Of a DNA stretch of 64,000 bases, positions 34,061 to 46,198 are shown piece after piece. This DNA is from Papio anubis (taxonomy: Eukaryota; Chordata; Mammalia; Primates; Cercopithecidae): positions 148,672,262-148,736,261 of the forward strand of contig NC_044978.1 in the NCBI RefSeq assembly GCF_008728515.1, read 5' to 3'. Positions within the stretch are counted from its first letter, which is position 1. The number at the start of each line of letters is the position of its first letter. Both the position numbers and the translations under genes were made by a program. The notes under the pieces were generated by a model. The model was not told the origin of the DNA. It saw only the letters and a list, made by a program, of their open reading frames with translations, and made no database searches.

Positions 34061-36125
34061 TCAATAACTGTTAGACATTTTTGTTACTACTCAGCTAGGA
34101 GGTAGATTAGGTCTACTTTCACTGTGTGCTATTTTAAGTAGGTAGTGTCTCGTAACTGTAAGGTGCATCAGTGTAAGTTGAGCAAAGTACTATTTTTAGA
34201 TAAATGGAACATCATTATGTAGTCAATCACATGGCCATTGAACTGTCTTCCTGGGGTTGTCATCAGATTTTTCCACTGCTGTTACTGGAAAATAATGTGA
34301 TTGATTTCATCTTCTTAGGGAAACTTCAGCATGCAGTTGAAAGGGTGAATAGGGACAGGACTTTATAGACCATAGCCTCACCTGACTCCCCTAGTTAGGA
34401 CTGATGACTCCTTTCTTGCCCTCGTCATACACTTGACACTATAGGACATTTGCTTAGTGCCCAGCTAGCCTTGTTATGTCATCATAGAGGAAATAAATGA
34501 AAGAAAGCTTAATGGGGGAGCCATGTAGAGGTCAAGGAGAACCAAGAGTGATAAAGCACTTCCAGGCTACACTGTGGGGGGCCACTATCAGCCCTGGGCC
34601 TGGAAAAGCCAGGAACGGAAGGGCTGCTTGTAGCTCTGGGAGCAGGCTGCTTCTCAGTAGCTGTGGCTGTAGCGGAGTGCAGCCATTGTCGAGCCTTAGC
34701 AGGGCGTGGAGGAAGCCAGGGCAATGTTTCACTTTCCTCTCCTGCTACCCTTCCTCTCCTCCTGTGCTTCCTAGTGGCTGAGCCCAACTGAAACCGGAGG
34801 GCGAGGGAGCCCTGTTGATACTGTCCAGAAAAATCAGCTTCCAGGGACCACTGGGCGAGGTGGTGAAGGTCAGAGAATAGATCTAGAGGGGCAAAGAACA
34901 TCTCACACCCAGCCCCTAAGGAACTGTGAGACTTTTATGAACAGAGTTCCTTTCTTAATGCTTTTGTATCTTCAGCATTCAGCAAAGAACACATAATGGA
35001 TGTTAGTTGAATAAATGAATGCATGAACAAATCAATGGGGAGAACAAAAATGCTTACACTTAAATTTTTAAAAAATTGTGTAATGTCCACATATCCTTCA
35101 TTTGCCCTGGAGACAAGGAAACTTCCTACTAGTAATGAGAGCTCTCACGGACTCCAGGCAATCAGTGCTTTATGAGCCCATTTCATCCCAGGCCTCATCC
35201 ATCCTTCATCACGCATTAGCAGTTGCTCTTCTCTGCTGGGATCATTCCTTGCCGGGAGCTACCGTGTCTTCCAGTGTAGATCAGCCTTTTCAGGCTATAG
35301 TGCTGTTTCCAAAGCTTTTCAAAAAGTCAAAGGGCTTCCCCTGAAACCCGCTTGCCTGCCGCCCCTTATCCTAGATGTCCTTGACCTTTTCCTTGATAGC
35401 TGTTGAATTGCGCTAAAACTTGCATTTCCACATTCAGGCTGATATTCCTTGTTTCTTTACTGCAGGTCCAGCACTATCAATTACTCAAGTTTTGTCAGCC
35501 AATGGATGAAAACTGTTTGCTAATAATGGCAAAAAAAAAAAAAAAAAAAAGAGGGCACATAGAAATGCAATAGCTATTTCAGAGTATCTCAACTCAGGGC
35601 AGGACAGTAGCTCTCACTGGTCACACTGCGAGTATACTATGGAGTCTCTGACGCTTCCCTCCTTATACAGGGTACTGTTCCGTATGATGTGTTCGTCTCC
35701 TTTTTGGCTTAGTAAAATAGTTTAGAGATGAATAATGTATAATAAATAGACACTATCCCAGAGCTGTAGAAATAGGATACGCATTTACTGGCAAGATAAA
35801 TATTTTTTTGGAAAGTTATAAAAACTCAGAGCAAATGCATAGTAGACATAGTTTTATTATGAAACTTCACTTTTTAAAAGATATTCTTCACATATTTTAA
35901 ATCGAGTTATTTGGAGACAAGTGTTTTGTCCTAGGATCAAGTATGCATCTAAGAGGAAAATAGACAGTAGGTATATGGAAAGTGTGTTTTCTGTGGCTTT
36001 TCTGGTTGACTTAGTTGCTCTATTTGCTCTAAAGACTATTAGGAGGAAAATGATAACTACAGAAATTTGTTCAAAAGGGTGTGGAGGAAAAAGGAAGGAA
36101 AGAAACTTTTTATCTGAAGAATGAG
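34061..36125. other. Intergenic, mostly unassigned
   Basis: 34500-34900 is locally GC-richer with overlapping open frames on both strands and resembles an unassigned old repeat (gctgagcccaactgaaacc, agatctagaggggcaaag). An L2 end lies at about 34965-35030. A poly-A run of about 20 lies at 35530. No gene is recognised. Confidence 0.4.
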
Positions 36126-36545
36126 AGCCCCTTTAAATTATCAGTCCCCAAAAGGCACTGAATGAAACAGCAGTCACATCACTTCCCGTTGAATTAAATA
36201 ATTATCTCTTGAAGCCACTTGCCATGTAGGCTCTAGACTAACTGATGCCAAGTAGCCATGAAATGCCATATGCCGGACACTATAAAACTATATCCTGCAG
36301 TCCCACAGTGGACGGCCAATCACTAAGCAATGTTATTCTCTGAAAACCAATGAGAATTCCTGTCAAAGAACTTTACATCAGACCACTTCTTGTTCCCTTT
36401 GCCTTTAAAAACCTGCTTATACTAACAAAGCACTCCCCAGTGCAAATGGGAAGAGTGTCTCAGCAGCTGTCTTCCCTTTGGCTCAAGTAAACTCTTTAAA
36501 TTATGTTTTGTGCCTCAGCCTCTTCCTTTTAGGTCAACAAGGACA
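36126..36545 (+). mobile_element. ERV1-type LTR (family uncertain)
   Basis: The architecture is that of a gammaretrovirus-like LTR: a CCAAT-type agccaatcac/aaaccaatgag region, a TATA-like gcctttaaaaacctgc, ctcaagtaaactctttaaat as polyadenylation area, and gtgcctcagcctcttcc near the end. Solo. Confidence 0.55.
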
Positions 36546-37603
36546 TCAACTAATACCTCCAGCTGTGTGCAGCTTTAGTATTCACATAAATAAGATTTTT
36601 AATTTTTAGCAACCATCACGAATCATTAAGCCTGCTCACATTTTCTAACTCTGGTGTGTTACTGAAGGTTACACATCAAGTTTCTTTTTGATCATGACTT
36701 AGTCATGTGAAATGTGTCCAAGCTTACTTACAATTTTTATTGTAGGAAAGATTTTGTCATGGAAATGAGATGCTTTTCCTTCAATTCATGATGGCCAAAT
36801 TAGGACTCTGAGGACATAAAATCATATGCTCATGTCGTCTCAAATATATAAACTTATTATCTACATTTTATTCATGAATTCACTATTCATTGGATGCCTT
36901 TTTGTTTGAGTCCTATACCTGGTGTTTCAGGATGTCATGAAAAGTGAGACATTGTCCCTGCCTGAAAGGAGCTTCTCTAGTTGGAGAGAAAATACATGTC
37001 TCATAGCTGTATGAACCAAAATGTGAGTGCCATCACCGACATGCATTTGACTCAGTACCATTTGCTTGGAAGAGAGCAGATACACAGAATTCTGAAGGGA
37101 GAGAGCTGATGGAAGACAAATTCAATAACAACTTCCTTTTTAGAAGCAGCAGAGCTCCAAAAAAAGGAAGCATAGATGAGATTGGTAGAATTGGAAATAA
37201 CAAGGATCAGTGGAGGAAATGATGAGTACAGGTACCCAGAGAACAGGATTTCTCTGTGAAGCATGAATGGTAAACATGTAAGCCTGGAGGAAAGAGGTTA
37301 ATTGCAGCAACACAATGATGGCCATGTAACTGTTATGGGTCCAGCAATCATGTGCATGGATTAACATGTCTGTAGCCTTTCCTAGGTAAAATGCTAAGAT
37401 TGGGATAGAGAAAAAAACAAAGCTGGATAAATCATTTTACTTTAGAAAGGATGTTAAGGGATTATTTTGCTTTCAGACTAAAATAATGTGATATAAAAGA
37501 TGGTAGGTAAGATAATTAATATTGACAAATGATATCAAACATCTAGTTGCTGTCATTGGGTTATAAAAATATGTTACTTTACAATGAAAGTAATCACAGG
37601 CAC
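36546..37603. other. Intergenic, no recognised element
   Basis: About 1 kb of AT-rich sequence. I see no gene, RNA or repeat I can name. Confidence 0.5.
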
Positions 37604-38247
37604 TGTGGAAGCCACCTTTGCAAAATTATGATAGTAGAGAAATCTGACACGGCTGACTCTAATCTTGCTTCTAGCTTCATAGGTTGCCTGTCTTTGCTCC
37701 TGGGTGTGGGCCAAGCTAACTTGGAGAGATATTTAGTTTATAGCTTAAATGATAATAGCCTTTCTCCAAAACTAAGCCGTTCTTGTAAAACTAATGAAAG
37801 ACCACCAAGTTAGGAGGATAAGAGGGGTTTGAATTAGAAATAATTACAAGCCATTATTCCGGGGGTCATAAGATTTGAAACTTCCCCAATTACTCTTGCA
37901 AATATTAATAACATCACTATTGTAGAAGCTAAGATTGGCTTTTTGAGATGTCCAGATGGCTCCACCTGGACCTGCCAACCAGTCCCGTCTCACCCCGCCC
38001 CTACTCCAGGAACTGACTCAGCACAATGAGACAGCTTCAATTCCCTGTGATTTCATCTCCTACCCAGCCAATCAGCATGCCCCCTACCCTACTCCTCTGC
38101 CCATCAAACTACATTTTAAAAACTACATTTTAAAAACCCCTAATCTCCTACATGGCATGGCCAGCTCTGCCAATTAAACTCTTTACTGCAATGCTGTGGT
38201 CTCAGTGAGTCAATTTTGGGTGTGCAGTGGGCGGTTGGGTGGTTACA
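37604..38247 (+). mobile_element. ERV1-type LTR, copy 1
   Basis: The element runs from tgtggaagccacctttgc to tgggtggttaca. Promoter-like parts are agccaatcagcatgcc (CCAAT box on the opposite strand) and cattttaaaaacccc. A polyadenylation signal variant, aattaaactctttactgc, follows. It is related along its length to 42718-43450 and in part to 39039-39130. It contains a 17-bp tandem duplication (actacattttaaaa, twice, about 38108-38137). Confidence 0.65.
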
Positions 38248-38313
38248 CTGCCAACAAATAACACAGCAAATAAATTAAAAATACATCAGTACAACTAAGA
38301 ACTAAGCATGAGT

Positions 38314-38610
38314 TGGCTGGGCGCAGTGACTCAAGCTTGTAATCCCAGAACTTTGGGAGGCCAGGGCAGGCGGATCACGAGGTTAGGAGATAGAGACCAT
38401 CCTGTGTAACACGGTGAAACCTTATCTCTTCTAAAAAATACAAAAACTTAGCCGGGCATAGTGGCAGACGCCTGTAGTCCCAGCTACTCGGGAGGCTAAG
38501 GCAGGAGAATGGTGTGAACCCAGGAGGCGGAGCTTGCAGTGAGCTGAGATGGCATCACTGCACTCCAGCCTGGGTGAGACACCATCTCAAAAAAAATAAA
38601 AATAAAAATA
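38314..38610 (+). mobile_element. AluY-like (sense), probably Old World monkey lineage
   Basis: The copy runs from ggctgggcgcagtgactc (with ctcaagcttgtaatccc, complementary to the gcttgagcc change of monkey AluY) to an (AAAAT)n tail. The target duplication is gaactaagcatgagtt on the left and gaacttaagcgtgagtt on the right. Confidence 0.9.
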
Positions 38611-38691
38611 AAAGAACTTAAGCGTGAGTTTAAGGGGACTCAAAAGCACTCTTCGCTCTTTCTAAATTTTTACTGGTCTTTGAGTTTGACC

Positions 38692-38922
38692 AGGTGTCTC
38701 AACCTCAGCACTACTGGCACTTTGGACAGGATAATTCTTTGATGTTTGAGACTGTTGTATTCACTGAAGAATGTTTGGGAGCATCCCTGGCCTCTACCCA
38801 CTAGATGACAGTAGAACCTCCCCCACCCCCAGCAGCCCAGTGGTGGCAACCAAAAATGTCTCTATACCTTGTCACATGTCCCCTGGCAGCAGGACATAAA
38901 ATCACCTCTTGAGAACTACCAG
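38692..38922 (-). mobile_element. MER5A (hAT-Charlie) DNA transposon
   Basis: An antisense MER5A with caacctcagcactactggc, ctggcctctacccactagat, accaaaaatgtctctatac, and an end of ttgagaactaccag. Inverted termini of the cagtggttctcaa type are still readable. Confidence 0.85.
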
Positions 38923-39034
38923 TTTAGACAAATGAATGTATTTAAAAAAAAAAAAAAGAACTGAATATGTTTAACAAAGATCATACATGTAAGGTTGGCA
39001 CAGAGAGAAAAATATATATATAAATACATAAAGT

Positions 39035-39276
39035 GACAGTCCCTATGATTTAATCTCTCACCCAACAAATCAATATGCCCCCCAACCTTAATCCTTTGCC
39101 CACCAAACTATATTTGAGAAGCCCCTAACCTCTGTGCCTTCGGGAAGAGTGGGGCTGATGGAAATCTTCTGTTTCACCCCCTGAAGGTATGTTGAACATC
39201 CAACTCACAAAAGGAGATTAATAGGAGAAATGGGATACAAGTCTATTAATGTGCACACAGGGAAGAACCAGTGATT
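39035..39276. mobile_element. ERV1-like fragment left of THE1 copy 1
   Basis: 39039-39130 (ctatgatttaatctctcacc, ccaccaaactatatttgag) parallels the promoter half of the ERV1-type LTRs at 37604 and 42718. It then passes into different sequence (aaggagattaataggag) interrupted by the THE1 insertion. The continuation is from about 41598. Confidence 0.5.
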
Positions 39277-39281
39277 ACCCC

Positions 39282-39652
39282 TGTATTAGTTCATTTCACG
39301 CTGCTGCTGAAGATATACCTTAGATTGAGCAATTTACAAAAGAAGGAGGTTTATTGGACTTACAGTTCCACGTGAGTGGGGAGGCCTCACAGTTATGAGA
39401 AAGGGTGAAAGGCAAGGAGGAGCTAGTCATGCTTACCTGGATGGTAGCAGGCAAAGAGAGAGAGAGTATTGTGCAGGGAAACTCCCTGCACACCAGATCT
39501 CATGAGACTTTTCATTATCATGAGAACAGCATGGGAAAGATCCACCCCCATAATTCAATTAACTCCCACTGGGTCCCTCTCATAACACATTGGAATTGTG
39601 GGAGTTACAATTCAAGATGAGATTTAGGTGGGGACACAGGCAAACCATATCA
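39282..39652 (-). repeat. THE1 copy 1, left LTR
   Basis: 371 bp from tgtattagttcatttc to aaaccatatca. On the element's own strand this is the 3' LTR. Confidence 0.92.
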
Positions 39653-41229
39653 TTCCACCCCTGACCCCTCCCGAATCTCATGTCCTCACATTTCAAAACT
39701 AGTCGTGCCTTCCCAACCGTCCCCCAAAGTCTTAACTCATTTCAGCATTAACTCAAAAGTCCACAATCCAAAGTCTCATCTGAGACAAGGCAAGTCCCTT
39801 CTGCCTATGAGCCTGTAAAATCAAAAGCAAGTTAGTTACTTCCTAGATACAATGGGGTACAGGCGTTGGGTAAATACACCCATTCCAAATGGGAAAAACT
39901 GGCCAAAACAAAGGGCCTATTGGCCCCATGCAAGTCCAAAATCCAGCAAGGCAGTCAAATCTTAAAGCTCCAAAATGATCTCCTTTGACTCCATGTCTCA
40001 CATCCAGGTCATGCTGATACAAGAGATGGGTTCCCATTGTATTGGGCAGCTCCACCCCTGTGGCTTTGCAGGGTACAGTCTCCCTCCTGGCTGCATTCAC
40101 GGGCTGGTGTTGAGTGTCTGTGGCTTTTCCAGGCACCTGGTGCAAGCTGTAAGTGGATCTGTCATTCTGGGGTCTGGAGGATGGTGACCCTCTTCTCATA
40201 GCCCCACTAGGCGGTGCACCAGTAGGGCCTCTGTGGGGGGGGCTCTGACATCATATTTCCCTTCTGCACTGCGCTAGCAGAGGTTCTCCATGAGGGCCCT
40301 GACCCTGCAGCAGGCTTCTGCTTGGGCATCCAGGCATTTCCATATGTCCTCTGAAATCTAGGTGGCGGTTCCTTAACCCAGTTCTTGACTTCTGTGCACT
40401 GGTAGGCTCAACACCACATGGAAGCTGCCAAGGTTTAAGGCTTGCACCTTCTGAAACCATGGCCTGAGCTCTACATTGGCCCCTTTCATGCATGGCTGGA
40501 GTGGCTGGGACGCAGGGCACCAACCAAGTCCCTGGGCTGCACACAACAATGGGACCCTGGGTCCAGTCACGAAACCACTTTTTCCTCATAGCCCTCTGGG
40601 CTTCCTTCTTGGTTGCCATGACGCCCACTGACATGCCCTGGAGACATTCTCCTTATTGTCTTGGGGATTAATCTTCAGCCTCTCATCACTTATGCAAATT
40701 TCTGCAGCAGGCTTGAATTTCTTCTCAGAAAATGAGATTTTCTTTTCTATTGCATTGTCAGGCTGCAAATTTTCTGAACTTTTATGCTCTGTTTCCCTTT
40801 CAAAACCAAACGCCGTTCACAGCACCCAAGTCACCTCTTGAATGCTTTGCTGCTTAGAAATTTCTTCTATCACATACCGTAAATCATCTTTCTCAAGTTC
40901 AAAGTTCCACAAATCGCTAGGGCAGGGGCAAAATGCCACCAGTCTCTTTGCTAAAACATAGCAAGAGTCACCTTTGCTCCAGTTCCTAACAAATTCCTTA
41001 TTCCAGCTGAGACCACCTCAGCCTGGATTTCATTGTCCATATCATTATCAGCATTTTGGTCAAAGACATTCAACAAGTCTCTAGGGAGTTCCAAACTTTC
41101 CCACATTTTCCCGTCTTCTTCTCAGCCCTCCAAACTGTTCCAACCTCTGCCTGTTACCCAGTTCCAAAGTTGCTTCCACATTTTTGGATATTTTTTTACT
41201 AGTGCCCTACTCTACTGGTACCAATTTAC

Positions 41230-41592
41230 TGTATTAGTCCGTTTTGAAGCTGCTGATAAAGACATACACGAGACTGGGTAATTTACAAAAGAAAGAGGTT
41301 TATTGGACTTACAATTCCACTTGCCTGGGGAGGCCCCACAATCATGGCAGAAGGTGAAAGGCACATCTCACATGGCAGCAGACAAGAGAAGAGAGAGTTT
41401 GTGTAGGGAAACTCCTTGTTTTAATACCGTCAGATCTCATGAGACTTATTCACGATTATGAGAACAGCACTGGAAAGACCACTCCCATGATTCAATAATC
41501 TCCCACCAGGTCCCTCGTACAACACATGGGAATTGTGGGAGTTACAATTCAAGATGAGATTTGGGTGGGGAAAGAGCATACAAACCATATCA
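41230..41592 (-). repeat. THE1 copy 1, right LTR
   Basis: 363 bp from tgtattagtccgttttg to acaaaccatatca. On the element's strand this is the 5' LTR, which would carry the promoter. Confidence 0.92.
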
Positions 41593-42717
41593 CCCCCAAA
41601 TCCCGACAGGACCCAGATACTTATACAGCCTTATTTCAGAGGCTAGGGGAGAGATGGGAAATATAGGTAATTCTATTTAGGGGCAATACATGATTACTAG
41701 GGAGAATGAATGGATGGGAGTGGAGATTAACTTGTAAATGGTTTTCTTTGAAAACAGAATGAGCCTGAGAGACAGTTATTATCTTGTGAAAGAGTGTGTT
41801 CGGGTGCAGTTACATTCTTGATCTTCTTTTCTGCAAAAGATAATGAGACAACAGAGAAGGAAAGGAAAAGCCATTGTTCTCCTTGGTGTTCTGTCCTGTC
41901 TTTATGTAGCTAGAGAAAAAAGTCTCTTCCAGCTTTTGCTGACCTCTAAGGGACTTTAATTCATTCCTTACACCAGGGAGCCAAATTTTAAGGTGAAGTT
42001 CCCTATACTCCCTCATTCATCAGGAAGTGCATTCTCAATTATTCCTAGTAATCTCAATTACTGCCTAGTAGAGAACACACAGATTTGTATTTCTGAAGAA
42101 GCCACGGTCTTGAGCTCTTCCAAGCCAAGGTTGAGATGGTCTTGTCAGTCGACCTCTGCTGGCTGAACACAGGAACTTTCTCAGTCCAGTGTGGTACAGA
42201 TTCTCATGTTTTTACCTGCTATATGGCAGATGCACCTTACAACAATGATTTAAACATACCCTGAGAATGATTTTAGGATCTAAGAAGAATGTGTGTTTGG
42301 AGTTCCAAGCTAAGGAATCCAGGAGTGGCCAACCCAGAGACTGAGGGGATTGAGGCCCTTTGTTTTGGGTTAAATGGAGGTTGCTAAGAGGAGGGTGCTA
42401 AATGAAAATGCTGTATAAACTGCATATGCTTTTTACAAATGGTAATCGTGCTACTATCCAGCTTGCCACCACTGGGCCGTCCTTTTATGGAGGTTCTCAT
42501 TCATTGTTTCCAGGTCTCTTATTTGGCCTCTAGGGTATGGTGCCATCCCTGTCGGAGACAATAGGGGCCTGGCATGACATCTGGTGAGCGTTTCACGGCT
42601 GATTAAGCTCAGGGCAGGGTCTTAGGTGCAGCTGGTTGAGGCAGACGGCCTTTATCTGGGATTTAAGTATCATCTCAAAGTGGAGGTGCAAGATACTGGG
42701 AGCATGCTCAGTTGAAT
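41593..42717. other. ERV1-like continuation and unassigned sequence
   Basis: From about 41598 the host of the THE1 insertion resumes (gacaggacccagatactta). 42100-42717 is unassigned but adjoins the LTR at 42718 and may be internal sequence of that ERV. No intact open frame for a viral protein was noticed. Confidence 0.4.
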
Positions 42718-43450
42718 TGAAACTGCCTTTGCAAAAATTGTAACTGAGGAAATGATGACATTGAAAGAGATCAGACCTAACCAATTCCATCTTGCTTCTA
42801 ACCTTGAAGCTGTCCTTGTTCATTCCTGGGCATAGACTGAACTAACCTTGGGAAATAATTTAGTTTATGGTTTGACTCTGAAACAAAGTTGATAATAGCC
42901 CTTTCCCATAAAAACCCTTTTCTTGCCTGGGGACCAGTCTGCCTTTGCAAGACTAACAAATTAGCTACAAGATTAGAAATCACAGTTTAGGGGGCATGCA
43001 GCCTCTGGCTGCAAGAGTCTGAACCTCCCCGGATTGCTCCTGGGGATAACTTCACTATTGTAAAACCTAAGATCCGTGAGATATTTTGCAGACCCTACAC
43101 CAGATGGATCAGCTGACACCACCCAGACCTGCAATCTGGGTCAACCAATTCTGTGATCCCACCCAGGAACAGAAGACAGCAAGAAAACCTCACTTTGATA
43201 CCCCCTATAATTTCATCTCTAACCTGACCAATCAGCACTCCCTACTTCCTGAGCCCCTACTCACCAATTTATCTTTAAAAACTCCAATCCCTAAATGCTC
43301 AGGGAGACTAATTTGATTAACGGTAAAACTCCTCTGGTCTCCTGCACAGCCGGCTCTGTGTGAATTACTCTTTCTTCATTGCAGTTTCCCTGTCTTGATA
43401 AATCAGCTCTGTCTAGGCAGCTGGCAAGGTGAACCCATTGGGCAGTTACA
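42718..43450 (+). mobile_element. ERV1-type LTR, copy 2
   Basis: The element runs from tgaaactgcctttgcaaaa to cattgggcagttaca. The middle shares gaccaatcagcactccc (CCAAT box), tatctttaaaaactcc (TATA-like) and gcaagactaacaaatta with copy 1 at 37604. It is diverged and longer (733 against 644 bp). MER4/MER61-like grouping is a guess. Confidence 0.65.
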
Positions 43451-43918
43451 GAATAAGCCACACAGTAATGATCTTCCTTGGCTGGAGTGAGCAAGTCCAA
43501 TTTCTCAGCTTTTGATAGACAGCATGCTCCACTCCAACACAGTCAACACTGTCATCGATTCTCACTGCTATGCAGAATTAACTTATCAATAGTGGCAGTG
43601 TTGTCCTGTTTTCAATCTCTAGGGTTTCAAGCATTGTTACCCTTTTTAGAAATGCTTTCTATTTCATGTAGGAAAGTAGGAGATATTTTTATCTGAACCA
43701 CCTGGCATCAGAATTCTCTTTAAGGGGAGAGCTGACTTCATTGGGGGGGAAAAAATGGTAAATATTTGAAATGGAAGAAGGGATGTCTAAGTTACATTTA
43801 AGTAAAAAAGATCATCATGATCACAAATGCTCTGTGGAAAACAAGGAGATAATTCTTCTTTGCTTTTCAGAGGAGATGGGGAAATGAAAGAGAGAAAAAT
43901 GAAGAGAGCATAGAGAGA
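43451..43918. other. Intergenic, no recognised element
   Basis: About 470 bp between an ERV1-type LTR and the second THE1. Nothing identified. Confidence 0.5.
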
Positions 43919-43923
43919 GTAAG

Positions 43924-44272
43924 TGTATTAGTCCATTTTCATGTAACTGACAAAGACATACCCGAGATTGGGCAATTTACAAAAGAAATAGGTAAAATTG
44001 GACTAAAGTTCCACATGCCTGGGGAAGCCTCACAACCATGGCAGACAGCAAGGAGAAGCAAGTCACATGTTACATGGATGGCAGCAGGCAAAGAGAGGCG
44101 CTTGTGCAGGGTACAAACTCTTTTTAAGACCATCAGATCTTGTGAGATTTATTCACCGTCACAAGAACTGCTTAGGAAAGACTTTCCCTCATGATTCAAT
44201 CACCTCCCACCAGGTCCCTCCCACAACATGTGGGAATTCAAGATGAGATTTGGTTGGGACATAGCCAAATCA
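43924..44272 (-). repeat. THE1 copy 2, left LTR
   Basis: 349 bp from tgtattagtccattttc to agccaaatca. It is the 3' LTR on the element's strand. Confidence 0.9.
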
Positions 44273-45838
44273 TTCAGCCTCTGGCCCCTCCCAAATCTCA
44301 CATCCTCACATTTCAAAACAAATCATGCCTTCCCAACAGTCCCCCAAAGTCTTAACTCATTTCAACATTAACTCAAAAGTCCACAGTCCAAAGACTCATT
44401 TGAGACAAGGCAAGTCGCTTCCTCCTATAAGCCCGTAAAATCAAAAGCAGGTTAGTTGCTTCCTAGATACAATGTGGGTACAGGCACTTGGTAAATACAT
44501 ACATTCCAAATGGGACAATTTGGCCAAAACAAAGGGGCTACAGGCCCCATGCAAGTCCAAAATCCAGCGGGGCAGTTAAGTCTTAAAGATCCAAAATAAT
44601 CTCCTGTGACACCATGTCTCACATCCATGTCATGCTGATACAAGAGGTGGGTTCCCATGGTCTTGGGCAGCTTCACCCCTGTGGCTTTTCAGGGTACAGC
44701 CTCCCTCCCAGCTGCCTTCACACGCTGGCGTTGTCTGTGGCTCTTCCAGGTGCACGGTACAAGCTGTCAGTGGACCTATCATTCTGGAGGATGTTGGCCC
44801 TTTTCTCACAGCTCCACTAGGTGGTGCACCAGAAGGGACTCTGTGTGGGGGCTCCAACCCCACTTTTCCCTTCTGCATGCCCTAGTAGAGGTTCTCCATG
44901 AGAGCCCTGACCCTGCAGCAAACCACAGCCTGGACATCCAGGGGTTTCCATACATCCTCTGAAATCTAGGCGGAGGTTCCCAAACCCCAGTTCTTGACTT
45001 CTGTGTACTTGCAGGCTCAACACCATGTGGAAGCTGCCATGGCTTCAGAAGCTTACACCCTCTGAAGCCATGACCCAAGCTCTATGTTGGCCCCTTTCAG
45101 CCATGGCCGTAGTGGCTGGGATGCAGGGCACCAAGTCCCTAGGCTGCACATAGCAGGGGGAACCTGCGCCTGGCCCACAAAACCACTTTTTCCTCCTAGG
45201 CCTCTGGGTCTATGATGGGAGGGGCTGCCATGAAGACCTCTGATATGCTCTGGAGACATTTTCCCTGTGGTGTTGGGGATTAACATTCAGCTCCTTGTTA
45301 CTTATGCAAATTTCTCTAGCAGGCTTGAATTTCTCCTCAGAAAATGAGATTTTCTTTTCTATTGCATTGTCAGGCGGCACATTTTCTGAACTTTTATGCT
45401 CTGTTTCCCTTTCAAAACCAAATGCCGTTCACAGCACCCAAGTCACCCCTTGAATGCTTTGCTGCTTAGAAATTTCTTCTATCACATACCGTAAATCATC
45501 TCTCTCAAGTTCAAAGTTCCACAAATCTCTAGGGCAAGGGCAAAATGCCCAGTCTGTGCTAAAACATAACAACGGTCGCCTTTGCTCCAGTTCCTAACAA
45601 GTTCCTCATCTCCATGCGAGACCACTTCAGCCTGGACCTTATTGTCCATGTTACTATCAGGCTTTTGGTTAAAGCCATTCAACAAGTCTCAAGGAAGTTC
45701 CAAACTTTCTCACATTTTCCTGTCTTCTTCCGAGCCCTCCAAACTGTTCTGACCTCTGCCTGTTACCCAGTTCCAAAGTCACTTCCACATTTTTGGGTAT
45801 CTTTTCAGCAGTGCCCCACTCTACTGGTACCAATTTAC

Positions 45839-46193
45839 TGTATTAGTCCATTTTGAAGCTGCTGATAAAGACATACCTGAGACTGGGCAATTTACAAAAG
45901 AAAGAGGTTTACTGGACTTACAGTTCCATGTGGCTAAGGAAGCCTCACAATCATGGTGGAAGGCAAGGAGGAGAAGGTCACATCTTACGTGGATGGCAGC
46001 AGGCAAAGAGAGGAGCTTGTGAAAGGGAATTTCCCGTTTTAAAACCATCAGATCTTGTGAGACTTATTCACGGTCATGAGAACATCATGGGAAAGATTTG
46101 CCCTCCCGATTCAATAGCCTCCCACCGGGATCCTCTCACACCATGTGGGAATTCAAGATAAGATTTGGGTGGGGACACAGCCAAACCATATTA
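45839..46193 (-). repeat. THE1 copy 2, right LTR
   Basis: 355 bp from tgtattagtccattttg to aaaccatatta. It is the 5' LTR on the element's strand. Confidence 0.9.
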
Positions 46194-46198
46194 GTAGG

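Larger units (their letters stand above)
39282..41592 (-). mobile_element. Near-complete THE1 (ERVL-MaLR) element, copy 1
   Basis: LTRs lie at 39282-39652 and 41230-41592, each with tgtattagt and ccatatca ends. They flank an internal region of about 1.58 kb (39653-41229) that begins cctcccgaatctcatgtcc and ends gtaccaattta. Total 2311 bp matches the usual THE1 length. The flanks acccc/ccccc are a near target duplication. THE1 encodes no intact protein, and the open frames here are short and broken. Inserted antisense into ERV1-like DNA. Confidence 0.93.
43924..46193 (-). mobile_element. Near-complete THE1 (ERVL-MaLR) element, copy 2
   Basis: LTRs lie at 43924-44272 and 45839-46193, with an internal region at 44273-45838. 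Total 2270 bp. Target duplication gtaag (43919-43923) and gtagg (46194-46198). Internal sequence is collinear with copy 1 (both have cccaaagtcttaactcattt and atgctttgctgcttagaaat). The left LTR lacks a few bases near its end (gccaaatca). Non-coding: frames are broken. Confidence 0.93.

Noticed and set aside
39843..40199. Open frames inside the two THE1 internal regions (also 40251-40634, 44452-45286)
   Set aside because: The corresponding frames in the two copies are broken at different points, and THE1 elements are non-coding MaLRs.
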